From: Cyanophora paradoxa
Taxonomy: Eukaryota; Glaucocystophyceae; Cyanophorales; Cyanophoraceae
Length of the DNA: 64,000 nucleotides
Direction: 5' to 3'
Assembly: GCA_004431415.1 (NCBI GenBank)
Contig: QPMI01000127.1
Location: 124,001-188,000 of the forward strand
Shown here: positions 11,913 through 22,255 of the stretch, in pieces
Layout: each line of letters starts with the position of its first letter
Numbering within the stretch: position 1 is the first letter of the stretch
Translations under genes and position numbers: made by a program
The notes under the pieces: generated by a model
Seen by the model: only the letters and a program-made list of their open reading frames with translations
What the model was told of the DNA's origin: nothing
The model's database searches: none

Positions 11913-12386
11913 CCGGTCCCGCCCGGTCCCGCGACGAAATCGCGCCAGGGACGCCCCAGAACGATACAGAATGCCGCGCGAGGGCGAGCGCATCGCCGCA
12001 AGCTCGATTTCAAGCGCCGTCGACGCTCCAGTGCGAAGAGTCGGCCGAAAATTTGATCCAGCGCTAGCCGGTCCCGCCCGGTCCCGCGACGCGCGCAATC
12101 GATGCGTACTGGCGCGCATGGACATAGCAGGGCCTGCGCACCCCCGAAATCCGCTTTTCGGAGCCGGAACAGCGCAGGAAGGTACCCGACGGCCAAAATT
12201 CGATCCTGCACGCGCCCTGACATCTTTCCGCGCGCCCACGCCGCGGCGCATGCGCGGAACGATAGCATAAGCATTTAAGATGTAGGCAAAGTCTTCCGCA
12301 CGCTTTGCGTATGCGACGGGCCGCGAGGACCCAGCCGACCCCGAAAATTCGATCCTGCATGGACCTGCACATCTTTCCGCGCGCCC
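11913..12386. repeat. Cluster of short direct repeats
   Basis: Two units recur. A 23-base unit of the form (CCGGTCCCG)2CGAC occurs at 11913-11935 and again, identical, at 12068-12090. A second unit, CAAAATTCGATCCTGCA then a short spacer then CATCTTTCCGCGCGCCC, occurs at about 12193-12237 and 12340-12386; a degenerate start (AAAATTTGATCCAGC) lies at about 12047. The spacing of roughly 150 bases suggests a decayed tandem array. No coding function is apparent. Confidence 0.6.
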
Positions 12387-12761
12387 TCGCCTCGAGCTCC
12401 GCAGCCCCGCACATCGATGCTATAGCTATATGCATTCAAGATTCTGTTTAAGCGATTCGCAAGCTCTGTGCATGCGCCTGGCCGCGAGAACCTTGCCCCT
12501 CCCGGGCCTCCCTCTCAACAATATTATATATAATTCATCTCCTCTAATCTCAACCTGCTCCGGCCTCCCTTTATTTCCTCAGTACATTAATATTCCTCTA
12601 GTTATATTCCTCTAGCCGGCCAGCGGTAGCTGGACTGGCCGTCAGCCGGCCAGCTTCCAACCAGAAAGCTGTTCGCGATCGGCCAGGCCGCTGGCCAGTG
12701 CCCTATAGGCCTACTGTGACAGCCGCGAGGGCGTCCGCGAGGCTTCGCCGTACTTAGTGCT

Positions 12762-12962
12762 CCGCAGGAGCACGGATCTTGTTCATCAATTATATCAATT
12801 GTTCATAAAAAATTATTCCGGCGAGAGTCACTGAATGTTTTGGTTGCATCATTTGATTGCGATCCAACCGTCGGAACTTCAAAGGCTTTCAGGCCAAATG
12901 ATGCAGTCAACTTTGAGAAGACAAGCTCAATCTTTAAGAAGATCAAGAGATTCGGGGCGCCG
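12762..12962 (+). pseudogene. AT-rich open-frame relic of foreign codon style
   Basis: An open frame of about 65 codons with A/T-rich third positions reads like real protein (HKKLFRRESLNVLVASF, FRPNDAVNFEKTSSIFKKIK) and then runs into GC-rich low-complexity sequence near 12955. Host exons in this window have almost exclusively G or C in third positions, so this piece differs strongly. There is no clear start and no recognisable family. It could be a decayed transposon or viral gene, a transferred organellar or bacterial fragment, or a chance frame in AT-rich DNA. Confidence 0.35.
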
Positions 12963-13533
12963 GCCCCCGGTCCCCGGGCCGGGCCGCACCATCAGCGCAG
13001 GTCACAAGCTGCGCAAGCGCACTGCGGCAAGTTGAAGGCCTGCAGTCAACATTGACGCGAACTTCGGAAGGAGCGCAGCTACAGCTATAGCGCTATAGGC
13101 TGTGACCGTCGGACGCAGCCCATCGATCCTAGCTCTAGCCCTCAGCGGCTAGCAGAACTAGAGCGCGCTGCGGCAGCAGCGGTGTACAGGGCCGTAGACG
13201 TATACGTAGAGAGCGCGCAAGGCGCCCAGGAACAGCCAGCAAGATGGCGATCGTGCGCCCGTCCCGCCTTTGTAAAAGCCTGCGAATGCGCGGTACTCTA
13301 GATCAAAATCTCGCAATGCGTGGCGTGAACGTATATGCGCCGCGCGTGGCGGCGTCCGGCCGCGCATGGCAGGCCGGGTCCGCGCCGGCCGGGTCTAGTC
13401 TTGTCCCCCGGCCCGCGGGATTAATATTCCTTGCCATGAAATTCGAATCGAAATGCCGCCGCCCCCGCCGAGGGATTAAATATTGCGCTTCTTTGGAACG
13501 CTGACCGTGTCTTGTTTGCGGTATGCGCAGTAC

Positions 13534-16500
13534 ATGATGCCCGGCGACTATGTGAGTAAAGATCCCCATACGTTCAGCAATGCGCTCCCAGCGCTAGCGC
13601 CAGCGGCGCCACTGACTCCGGATCCCTGCCGCGCAGACGTACATTATGGTTATTGGAGTTATCTTGTCTTTCATCGACGCTTATGCAATTGTGCGCTTCC
13701 GTTTACGATCACGATCAGCTGCTACATATATATAGCTATACGATCATAGGCTCAATAGAACAATTTAACTATATAAACTGTATCTTTATATTCGATATCA
13801 GCCCATGGCCATGGCCAGATGCCATGATATCGAGTTTGATGCTTCAAAGCGCTCTGAATTCCATATATATCTCCTCGCGATCGAGCTCATTTCGCCTTGT
13901 GTAATTTGCGATTGCAGGGAGCGAACGACGTCGCCAACTCGTTCGCCAACGCCGTCGCTGCGAAGACGATCTCTCTTCGCATGGCAAGCGGCATCGCAAT
14001 ATTCGCGGAATTCTTGGGAGCCTTCTTGGTGCGCTTGCACGTGTTTCTTGTGTACACGTTAGCTCGCAGCTGCAAATGCAATATATAATAGCACTGGCTC
14101 ACGCGCGGATGTTTGAATACGTATACACAGCTGGGTAAAGCTACGGGCGAAACGTTGAAGGGCGGCCTGGTGAAGCCCATCCGCTTCGCCGACGACCAGC
14201 CGATCCTCATGCTCGCAATGCAATGCTCCCTGATCGGCTCGTCGTTCTTCATCAGTGCGCGCCACCTCAGCCAGCAGACTTAAGCCCCCCGCGTCCGGCC
14301 CCCGGCCCCCGGCCACTCATTTTAAATTTAAACGCTATATTATTTTACCTCATCTCATTTGACGCCGTTCAGTGTCCGCCACGTACTTTGGCATGCCGGT
14401 GTCCACCACGCACGCCATCGTCGGGGCTATCATCGGTGCGCCGCCGCTCTAGATCTCGCACGCGCGTTTGTGCATGCGAGCCTGCAGCTGGGCAATTAAT
14501 ATTCTGACTGCGGCCGTCAACGTTCCTAGGCACCGGCGTCGCGGCCTTCGGCGGAGACGCTGTAAACTGGTGCGCCGCAGCCGGCGACGACGTCGACGTC
14601 GACGTCGACGTCGCCCTCGCGATCGTGCGAGTCTAATTTCGAGCATCTGCTAATGCCATGCACGTTCAGGGGCTGGGAGAACAAGGGCGTCGCTCAGATC
14701 GTGGCCTCGTGGTTCATCTCGCCCGCCATCGCCGCGGCCATCGCGGTCGTCGTCTTCATCATCACCAAGAAGGCCGTCCTCGAGCGCAAGAACAGCTTCC
14801 GCTTCGGCCTCATCCAGATCCCTATCTTCAGTGCGCACGCGTCGACGTCAGCACACGCGCACGTTGAATATACATAATTATTAAACATAACAAGCTTGCA
14901 AAAAATGTACCGGTACCGCGCCTCGTTCTCACTGCATCGTTCGCGCGCAGTCTCGGTGACCCTCTTCATCAACCTGTACTTCATCATGACCAAGGGCATG
15001 GTCAGTCGGCGCCGGCGCTGACGTCCCTCGTTCTCATTCGAATCCTGTTTTCCCGACCGCGCCCTTCGCTCAGCCCAAGCTCGACCTCGTGGGCTCTGGC
15101 ATGTACACGGAAGGCCAGATCGCCGGTGCGCCAGCTCCTGCTGCTGCAGCGCCTCCTACCTGCATACCTGCACCTGCGCTGCGGGTTCTATTTCAGCTCA
15201 TGCGTTCGAATTCTGTCGCAGGTATTGCATGGGCAGTGGCGATCGGCGCTGGTTGCATTATGGGCGCTGGCGTCATCTACTGGGCCAAGTCGACCCTTGA
15301 CAAGAAGTACATCATGGGCGAGAATGGGCGCCACGTGCTGAACCCCGAGTACGTCGCGGCCATCCAAAAGAAGTTAGACGAGGCCAAGGCGAAGGCGGCG
15401 GCGAAGATCGAGGTCTCGGCCGCCAAGGTCTCGCCTGCGCATGCTCTGGGCGCGTTCTCGAGCGCCGACGACTCCGAAGACGTTGGCAAGCGCGCCGACG
15501 GGGGCGACCTGAAGCGCGCTCACAGCGAGAGCCCCGCAAGCGCCCCGAAGGGCGCCTCGACGTTCAAGGACGTCCTCCTCGCGTCGTTCACCAAGGCCAA
15601 GAAGGCGGCCCTCCGCGGCGTGGACGTCGACGTCGTCTCTGTCGGCGAGGAGCTCGCCCACCTGCAGACATCCGCCGCCGAGTACGACCCCAAGACGGAG
15701 GACCTCTTCAAGCTGTGCCAGGTCATCACTTGCACCTTCAACTCGTTCGCGCACGGCGCCAACGACGTCGCCAACGCCATGGGGCCGGTCAGCGCGGCAT
15801 CAATATTAATTGCGATTTTGGCTCTAATTTTTATAATCGCTTACGCTATAGCCACTGACCTCGAGCTCCGGATACTGGCAGTTCTCGACCATCTTCGTGA
15901 TCTGGCAGGCGGGCAGCAACTACATGTGCGACGGCTCGCGCGACAACCGCTGCTGGGCGGTCGCCAAGCCCGTGACCGAGATTGAGCCCTGGATTCTCGC
16001 GTACGGAGGCGGCGCGATCGTCGTCGGCCTCATCACTTACGGCTACAACATCGTGAGCGTTTCTGCACGTGATCGATATCGTGATCGTATAATATACGTA
16101 AATCTAAACTTTATTCATCTGTGTTTAATTTTTCGCCAGATGAAAACGCTCGGCAACCACATGACAACCGTGACGCCGTCCCGCGGCTACGCGATGGAAC
16201 TTGGCTCGTCCATTTCAGTTATTTTCGCGTCGGCCATGGGCTGGCCTGTGTCGACCACCCAATGCATCACGGTGCGCACGACGGGTGTTGCAATTGCCGC
16301 ATACATTGCTATTTGCATTGAAATGCAGATGATTGATGCTTGATTGCTCAGGGGGCAACTGCGGGAGTCGGGGTCGTTGGCGCGAAGGATAGGGCGGCTG
16401 TCGGCAAGGCTGTCAACTGGAAGCTCTTTATGCGTGCTGTCTTCTCCTGGATGCTCACGCTCCCTTGCGCGGGCCTTACGGCTGCGTTCATCTTTGCTTA

Positions 16501-16675
16501 CGTCGGCTACTCCCCGGCTGTCTGGGCGGTGCGCGCGCTTCAAGGCTTCCGAATCGCAGTTTTCGCTGCATATACGTGGTCGCTGATTTAAGACCGGTAC
16601 CACTCGCAGACCAACCAGAAGACGGTCTCGTTCTACGAGACCCTCGACTACGACGTCAAGTGGTCCCCCATCTAA
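13534..16675 (+). CDS. PiT-family (SLC20/PHO-4) Na+ or H+/phosphate symporter
   Basis: This integral membrane protein takes up inorganic phosphate. It has the duplicated PiT signature: first half YIMVIGVILSFIDAYAI joined to GANDVANSFANAVAAKTIS (exon from 13919), then TYFGMPVSTTHAIVGAIIG; second half FAHGANDVANAMGPVSAA (near 15750) and SAMGWPVSTTQCIT (near 16240). The halves are separated by a hydrophilic loop of about 130 residues (KKLDEAKAKAAAKIEV onward), as in eukaryotic PiT proteins. The chosen start MMPGDY is a tiny exon with a GTGAGT donor. About twelve introns, most with GTGCG donors; several are AT-rich, unlike those of neighbouring genes. One intron near 14585-14620 carries a (GACGTC)n run. 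The stop is TAA after KWSPI. All key PiT motifs are intact, so a working transporter is likely. Confidence 0.9.
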
Positions 16676-17039
16676 TTATAAGCGCTCTCCAGTGCAGATC
16701 TAGAAACGCAGATCTAGAAGTAGTTGCAGATCTAGATATCCGGAGGCCATCACGACTCGGCGATCACAGGTTTTCGTGCGATCATTAATTTTACTATTTC
16801 AGCCTGGCAGGGGCATCGTATGATATCGCGATCGATCCTCGTTATTGATCCTAATTAAGAGTTTTAGTACTTACGACGGTCATGATCAATTGCAAGGCCC
16901 ACTAATTATAATGTATAGCTCAGCTCATGATCAGCGCTGTAGTTCAGGAATCCACGCAGTGTACATGTTTCAATTTTGTGCAATGCGGCATGTAATGAAA
17001 TATACAGAACGTTCAAAACATCGGGCGCTAGCTCCGGCC
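16676..17039. other. Convergent intergenic gap with AGATCTAGA repeats and two TCATGATCA sites
   Basis: This is the 3'-to-3' gap between the phosphate transporter and an F-box gene. Three GCAGATCTAGA-type repeats lie at about 16694-16737, and TCATGATCA occurs at 16880-16888 and 16925-16933. The sequence is AT-rich compared with its flanks. No gene was seen. Confidence 0.5.
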
Positions 17040-17634
17040 TTATTGCTCCACGCTGAACTCGATGCGAGCCGAGGGGAGGGCGCGGGCCACAGCTGCCCGC
17101 GCGGCCTTCAGCTTGTTGGCCTGGAGACGGCGCCGGCCAGCGGGGCGAACGTGGACCTGCTGGCGCTCTCAAATACACGCGAGATTCGCCAGTGCGGGCG
17201 GGGCCCCCCGCGCGCGTGCTCGCGCGGACCTCGATCTCCTTTGCGCAGTTGGCGAAGGCGGCGAGGGGGTCCAGCCATACGCCCGCCCGGGCCGGCTCGA
17301 GATCTGGATCGCTGGCGCTGACATTCAAGACGAGGCGGTGGGGCGGGGCGGCCGCGAGCGCGCGCGCCGCCGCGAGCGCCGCGAGGCGGCCCCGCTCGCG
17401 ATCCAGGTCGAGCGGCATGCGGAGGGAGAGGCGCCCCCGCGCCGCGCCGGCCAGCGCCGCCAGCGCATCCGCCGGAGGCGTCGCGTCTGTCGGAGGCGTC
17501 TCAGGGGAGCGGGCGGGGGCGCGAGGGTGGGGGTGGGGCGTGGGGCGTGGCGGTGGAGGTGGGGGGTGGTGGGTGGGTGGGGGGGGGGGTAGGGGGTGGG
17601 GGTGGGGGGGGGGGGGGTGGGGTGGGTGGTGTGT

Positions 17635-17665
<31 letters not shown>

Positions 17666-19235
17666 GGGGAAGAGAGGAGATGCGGCGTACTTCGAGTCGC
17701 CGATAAAGGGTGCACGCACCGAGCCACAGCTCGAGTTCGGCGATGGAGGAGGAGCGCACGAGGGCCGCCGCGAGCCGGCGAGCTGCTCGCCGGCGCGCCC
17801 CGCGTCGATGCGCAGCGGCCCGAGGCCCCGCAGCGCCGCGCAGGAGCCGAGGCCCGCCGCCTCCTCCTCGCCCATGTCCGACGCGAGCTGCCGGGCAGGA
17901 AGCTCAAGCGCACGGTCGGGGGGCGGGGGGCGGGGGCGGGGGCGGGGGCGGGGCGGGCCTTGAACCAGCCGACCCCCTTGACGGGGTGGAGGCGCTCGAG
18001 GGCGGCGAGGCGCGGCAGGGCGCGCAGGGCCGCCCCCGCGAGCGGCCCCGCTGGGCACCGGAGCCTGCCGGCCGAGGATCGGAAGCCCATTGTCAGCGGC
18101 GCGACCGACCGCGAAATCGATCGCGTACGCGCACTCTCTGAGGGAGGAGGCGGCGGGGCCGGCGGCGAGGCTGGCGAGGAGCGCGCCGGGGCCGTCGCCG
18201 GGCTCCACGGCGAAGGCCTCGAACTCGAGGTGCTGGAGGGAAGGGAGCGCGCCGAGGCGAGCGCCCTCGCCGGGGCTCCGCGCGCAGACCCTAAGCTGCC
18301 GGCGCCGCGGGCATCGGATTCGGAGCCGGAGCCGGCGCCGCTATCCGATCCGGGGCGCGGGCGCGGGCGGACCTGTACGAGGGAGCGGAGGGATGCCAGG
18401 CCGGCAGCGTCGCCCTTTTCCCGCAAATTGATCCTAAGCTGCGCCCACGAGCTCATGATCGAGGAGCAAGCGAGAAGCGGGGCGGGGCGGGGCGGACCCG
18501 CTGGAGGCGCGGGAGGCGGCGGGCCAGCGCGGCGATGGCGGATCCGCTGGCGCGGCAGCAGGCGGGGAGGAGGAGGGTCTCGAGGCTGGGGAAGGGGCGG
18601 AGGAGCTCGTCGAAGCCGGCGGGGAATACGTGGCACTCGCTGTCCTTGACGTTCTTGCGCAGGCCGAGGCTCCGGAGCGCGGGGCAGGCGGCGGCGCCCG
18701 GCGGGACGAGGCAGGGCAGCAGGCCGAGGACGCAGCTCTCCATTCGGGCGCTGGAAGGAAACACGACGTCGACGGCGCCGAGGCCGCCGCTCGCCGCTGT
18801 GCACGCCGATAAGAGCGGCAGGATGGCGTCCCAAGGGCCGCACGCCGCACGCAGGCGCAGCGAGGCGCCGGAAGCCACGCGGATCCAGCGCCGGTCGCGG
18901 CGCCGTCCCGCGCCGGCGCCACATGCATATGCATGCATATGGCCAGCTGCAGCTGGCGCTGCCGGATCGCACTCCTGGCCGTTCCCCCCGCTCAGAATGC
19001 CGGCGAGCATGTCTGCTTCTTCCGGTTCCAGAAAAGAGACGTCCAGGCGGCGCCAGACGACCGCCTCGGCCGCATCGCGCCAGCGGCGGCAGACACCGCG
19101 AGCGACGGCCGCGCTCTGCAGGCCGAGACATTCGAGGACGTGCGAGAGAACACCATCTGGGAGCTGGCCGAATTCGAACGGCGACGCCGGTGCCGGCGCC
19201 GCTTGTCCCAGCACAGAACGCGAGGCGCGGGACAT
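17040..19235 (-). CDS. F-box protein with leucine-rich C-terminus (paralogue of 45193-47293)
   Basis: Probable substrate receptor of an SCF-type ubiquitin ligase. From ATG 19235 an F-box is visible at residues of about 23-65: FGQLPDGVLSHVLECLGLQ followed by VARGVCRRWRDAAEAVVWRR. Downstream exons carry leucine-rich, LRR-like segments such as CPALRSLGLRKNVKDSECHV, FPSLETLLLPACCRASGSA and RLPRLQRV, and the last exon ends ALPSARIEFSVEQ. The protein is closely similar across the first exon to the gene at 45193-47293, so the two are duplicates in opposite orientation. An intron near 17575-17670 contains a microsatellite. Splice sites in the middle (17500-18500) are uncertain because introns are extremely C-rich. 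Confidence 0.75.
17575..17670. repeat. G-run / (GT)n microsatellite inside F-box intron
   Basis: G-rich sequence interrupted by T, then a (GT) run ending near 17649, then about 20 consecutive G. On the coding (minus) strand it is a C/CA tract upstream of a 3' splice site, so it could act as an extended polypyrimidine tract. Its length is likely polymorphic and unreliable in the assembly. Confidence 0.8.
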
Positions 19236-19586
19236 CGCTCGTGCAAGAGCGCTCCGAGCGCTGCGGCGGCAGCGCCGGCCGAGCGCGACGTCGACTGATT
19301 GACCTCCGTACTTTTGAGCTTCGGTAAGTCCCTGTACCCTAAAAAAAAGTCGGGCGTCGCTGTACCCCTCGCGAGAAGAGGCAGCGTGTGTCATGATCAC
19401 ATGTACAGTGTATCCTCTTCCATATATAGGCGGCGTCCCAGCCAGCTGCATGCGCAGGCCCAAGGTAATCCGAAAGAAAACTCCCCATGCCCCCTCGAGC
19501 TCCCCATCCCAATTAAATATAAATATTGGCCAAGCCCTGCGGCGCAGGCGCCTTCGCTATGCTTGCTTCGATTCACTGAGTCATGA
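19236..19586. other. Spacer between two head-to-tail F-box genes
   Basis: These 351 bases contain the upstream region of the 17040-19235 gene and the 3' end of the next F-box gene. TCATGATCA occurs at 19391-19399 and at 19581-19589, where it overlaps the stop codon of the upstream F-box gene. A short AT-rich stretch lies at 19512-19530. No separate gene was seen. Confidence 0.5.
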
Positions 19587-21157
19587 TCACGCAGGGTCGG
19601 CGTCGGGCGTGCCGGGGCCGGCGCCGAGGAAGGCGATGGAGGCGGCGGGGAGGGCGGCGGGGAGGGCGCGGCGGGCGGCGGCTCGCAGGCCCGCGTCAGC
19701 GACAGAGAGGTCCACCTCGAGGCGCAGGCCGCAGGCGGAGCCCGGGCCCGGGCCCGGGCCCGGCCACGCGCGGCCCGCCAGGGGCGCCAGCTGGAGCAGG
19801 GACTCCAGGTGGGGGTACAGGCCCACGTAGCCGGCGAGGCGGAGCCGGGAGAGGCGGGGGCCGGCCGCGGCGAGGGCGGCGGAGAGGGCGGGGGGTACGG
19901 GGGCGTCCAGCAGGAGCTCGCAGTCGCGCAGGGCGGTGGCGGCCGCCGCCGCGAGGGGCGCGAGGAGATTCGGGGCCCGGAAGGACACGGCGTGGAGGTG
20001 CAGGTCGAGGGTACCCCCCCGGAGGGCGGGCGAGGCGCGGAGGGCGTCGCAGAGACCCTCGATGCGCTCGGGGGTACCGACGCTCGTGACGCGGAGGAGG
20101 CGGAGGCGGGGGAGGGAGCCCAGGGCGGCCACGTCCCCCCGGTCCGCGTCCGCCGCGAACTGGGGTACGCTGAGCGAGGCGGGGGGGTACGGGGGAACGG
20201 GCGCGGACCGAGATGTACCCCCGGAGCTCCTCGAGGGCGCGGAGGGAGGCGAGGGCGCGGAGGGAGGGCCCGGAGAGGAAGACGCAGAGGGGGCGCTCTG
20301 GGGTTGAGCAGGGGCTGCGGGCGGAGGGGGGTATGAGGACAGCGGCGGGGGGAGGAAAGCCAAGGGAGGTACTCGGTGTCGAGGAAGCGGAGGGTCTCGC
20401 CGGGGCGGCCGGCGGCGAGGGCGGCGAGGGCGCGGGCGCCGTCGACGAGGAACAGGCGCTTGGCGTCGTGCAGGGCGACCTCCTCCAGCGCGAGGGGCGC
20501 GAGGGCGGCCGCGGCGGGGGCCGAGGCGACGGCGGCGGCGAGGCGGCGGAGGCGCGGGGCGGAGGCGGCGAGCGCCTCGGCGGCGGGCGGGTCAAGAACG
20601 GCGCCCTCGGGCAGCCGCAGCTCCTCCAGGGACCCGAGCGGCGCGAGGAGCTCCCGCAGGTCGCGCGCCGCGGGCCAGGGCTCCCCGGCCCGCGGCAGCG
20701 GCGCCGCGGCGCCGGGCGCGCCGTCGAGGCGGAGCGCCCGCAGGCGCGCGGGGCAGCAGGCGCGGGACGCGCGGGAGAGGCCGGCGAGCCACGCCTGCGA
20801 GGGCGCGAGTCCGGGGCCGAGGCGCAGGGCGACCTCGACGACGACGGCGCCGCTCCGCGCGAGGGCGCGCAGCAGCTCCGCGAGCCGCTCGCAGTGCTCG
20901 TCGCCGGGCTGCGCTCCTACGTCCGCTGCAGTGACGCCGAGCCGGACAGCGAAGTCGCCGCGGGGGCGGCGGGCGCCGACCGGGAGGGCCGCGAGCCGTG
21001 CGGCCGCAGCGGGCGAGACGTCGAGCGCGAACGGACGCCACTCGATCGCCTCGATGACATCCCGCCACTCGCGGCAGACGCCCCGCAGGCGCCACGCTTC
21101 CGGGCCGCCCAGCTCGCCCAGCGTCCGCGCGAGGAGCTCGTGCGGCAGGCCCAGCAT
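19587..21157 (-). CDS. Second F-box / leucine-rich protein
   Basis: The F-box is right at the N-terminus from ATG 21157: LPHELLARTLGELGGPEAW then RLRGVCREWRDVIEAIEWRP. It is followed by long, alternating Leu/Ala-rich segments typical of divergent leucine-rich repeats (RDLRELLAPLGSLEELRLPE, SAPRLRRLAAAVASAP, LGSLPRLRLLRVTSVGTPER, GPRLSRLRLAGYVGLYPHLE). Probably an SCF adaptor. At least two introns: one near 20260-20390 after FLDTEYL, another near 20165-20215, with GTACCCC at their ends. The stop TGA lies within a TCATGATCA site. It is more distant from the other two F-box genes of the window than they are from each other. Confidence 0.75.
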
Positions 21158-22255
21158 GGCTCGGGACCAGTGCGCGATCCGAGCTGCTGATCGAAGCCGC
21201 TGTGGTGCTGCGTACGCGTCGCGGTGCGCGGGCAGGCCCTGAGGCGTCGGCCGCGGTACCGGTCAGCTCGTCTAACGTTGATACTTGCTATAATGCGGTT
21301 GAGATTGCGCACACGCACCGTCGGCGTGTACAGGAAGGAACTGCAGCTGGGCGTATATATACGTATCGGTGCCCCCGCTAGCGCTATCGTACCCCCACCG
21401 TCCCTTAAACCCGTACCCCATGGCCAGGTGCTGCGGCTGCCGGCCGTGCCGGCGCCATGCATATGCCAGCTGCGCATGCATGCGCAGCTGCAGTGCCAGC
21501 CTGGCAGGCTATAGCTAGCGCTAGAGCTGAATCATGATCAATTATCATAGCTATAGTATCAAAGCCCTCCGGGGATCCGGATTACTAGTACTAGCTATAG
21601 AAGTCACACACTGAGTTATTGAATTTCGAAGGCCTCTAGATCTTCCCTTCCGAAATTCCCCGCGGCCCTGGCTATATATAGGCCTTGCAATTGGCCTATA
21701 CTATGATATATAACTAGGCCTGCCGCAGTGCGCATGCCATGGCCGGCCGCGGCGCCAGCGCTAGCTGCGCCGATCGCGCCGGCGCCGCGGCGAGGTCCGC
21801 TAGCGCTCCCGCACGCGCACGCCCCTACGTATATACCCCCCCCCCCCCCCCCCCCTCGCGATCGTGCGGGCCTCCCCCTCGATCGAACTCGCGATCGGCG
21901 CCGGCCTCCGGCTCCCCACCCTCTCGGACGACTCCGGCCCGGCCCCGTCCCACACAGCGCCCCCCGAGCTCCGGGGATCCGGGTCGCCCCCATTCTCGAG
22001 CGCCGCGGCGCGAGCTCGAGCTCGCGATCGCGCGCCCAACTTGGCAAGCTTAAGCTAATATATATGGATCCCCGGAATAAAGCCCCCATCCGAAACGACT
22101 CGGCGCCGGCGAAGGGCTTGCAATTGTTGCTCTGGCCGTACCACACGGCTTGCAATCAATGCCCCAGCCAACAACTCCCCGCCCTGCCAGCTGCAGGTAT
22201 TTGTATCATTACGTATACTTGTATTTACAATTGCCTGTAATCAGCTCTGGCGTCA
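21158..22255. other. Intergenic, palindrome-rich, with poly-C tract
   Basis: This 1.1-kb gap contains the promoter region of the F-box gene, TCATGATCA at 21532-21540, many short palindromes (GCTAGCGCTAG, CTATAGCTAG), a run of about 20 C at 21836-21855, and a GC-rich block at 21860-22050. No ORF with convincing composition on either strand. Confidence 0.5.

Larger units (their letters stand above)
10927..13533. other. Long intergenic region, mixed composition
   Basis: These 2.6 kb separate the HSP70-like gene from the phosphate transporter. Composition swings from GC-rich (11200-11400, strings of GGCCCCGG) to AT-rich (11690-11850, 12530-12620, 12780-12960). It is dense in short palindromes (CTAG, GATC, TATA). 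It includes two TCATGATCA sites (11169-11177, 11387-11395), the dispersed repeats listed separately, and one AT-rich open frame (12762-12962). No host-style GC3-rich exon was found. Confidence 0.6.

Noticed and set aside
14580-14625. (GACGTC)n run as a protein repeat (Asp-Val)
   Set aside because: It follows the exon ending AFGGDAVNW and a GTGCGCC donor, so it is intronic in the phosphate transporter.
16906-19131. A 741-codon open frame on the minus strand
   Set aside because: It is out of frame with the conserved F-box over most of its length and consists of Arg/Pro/Ala-rich translation of GC-rich DNA.
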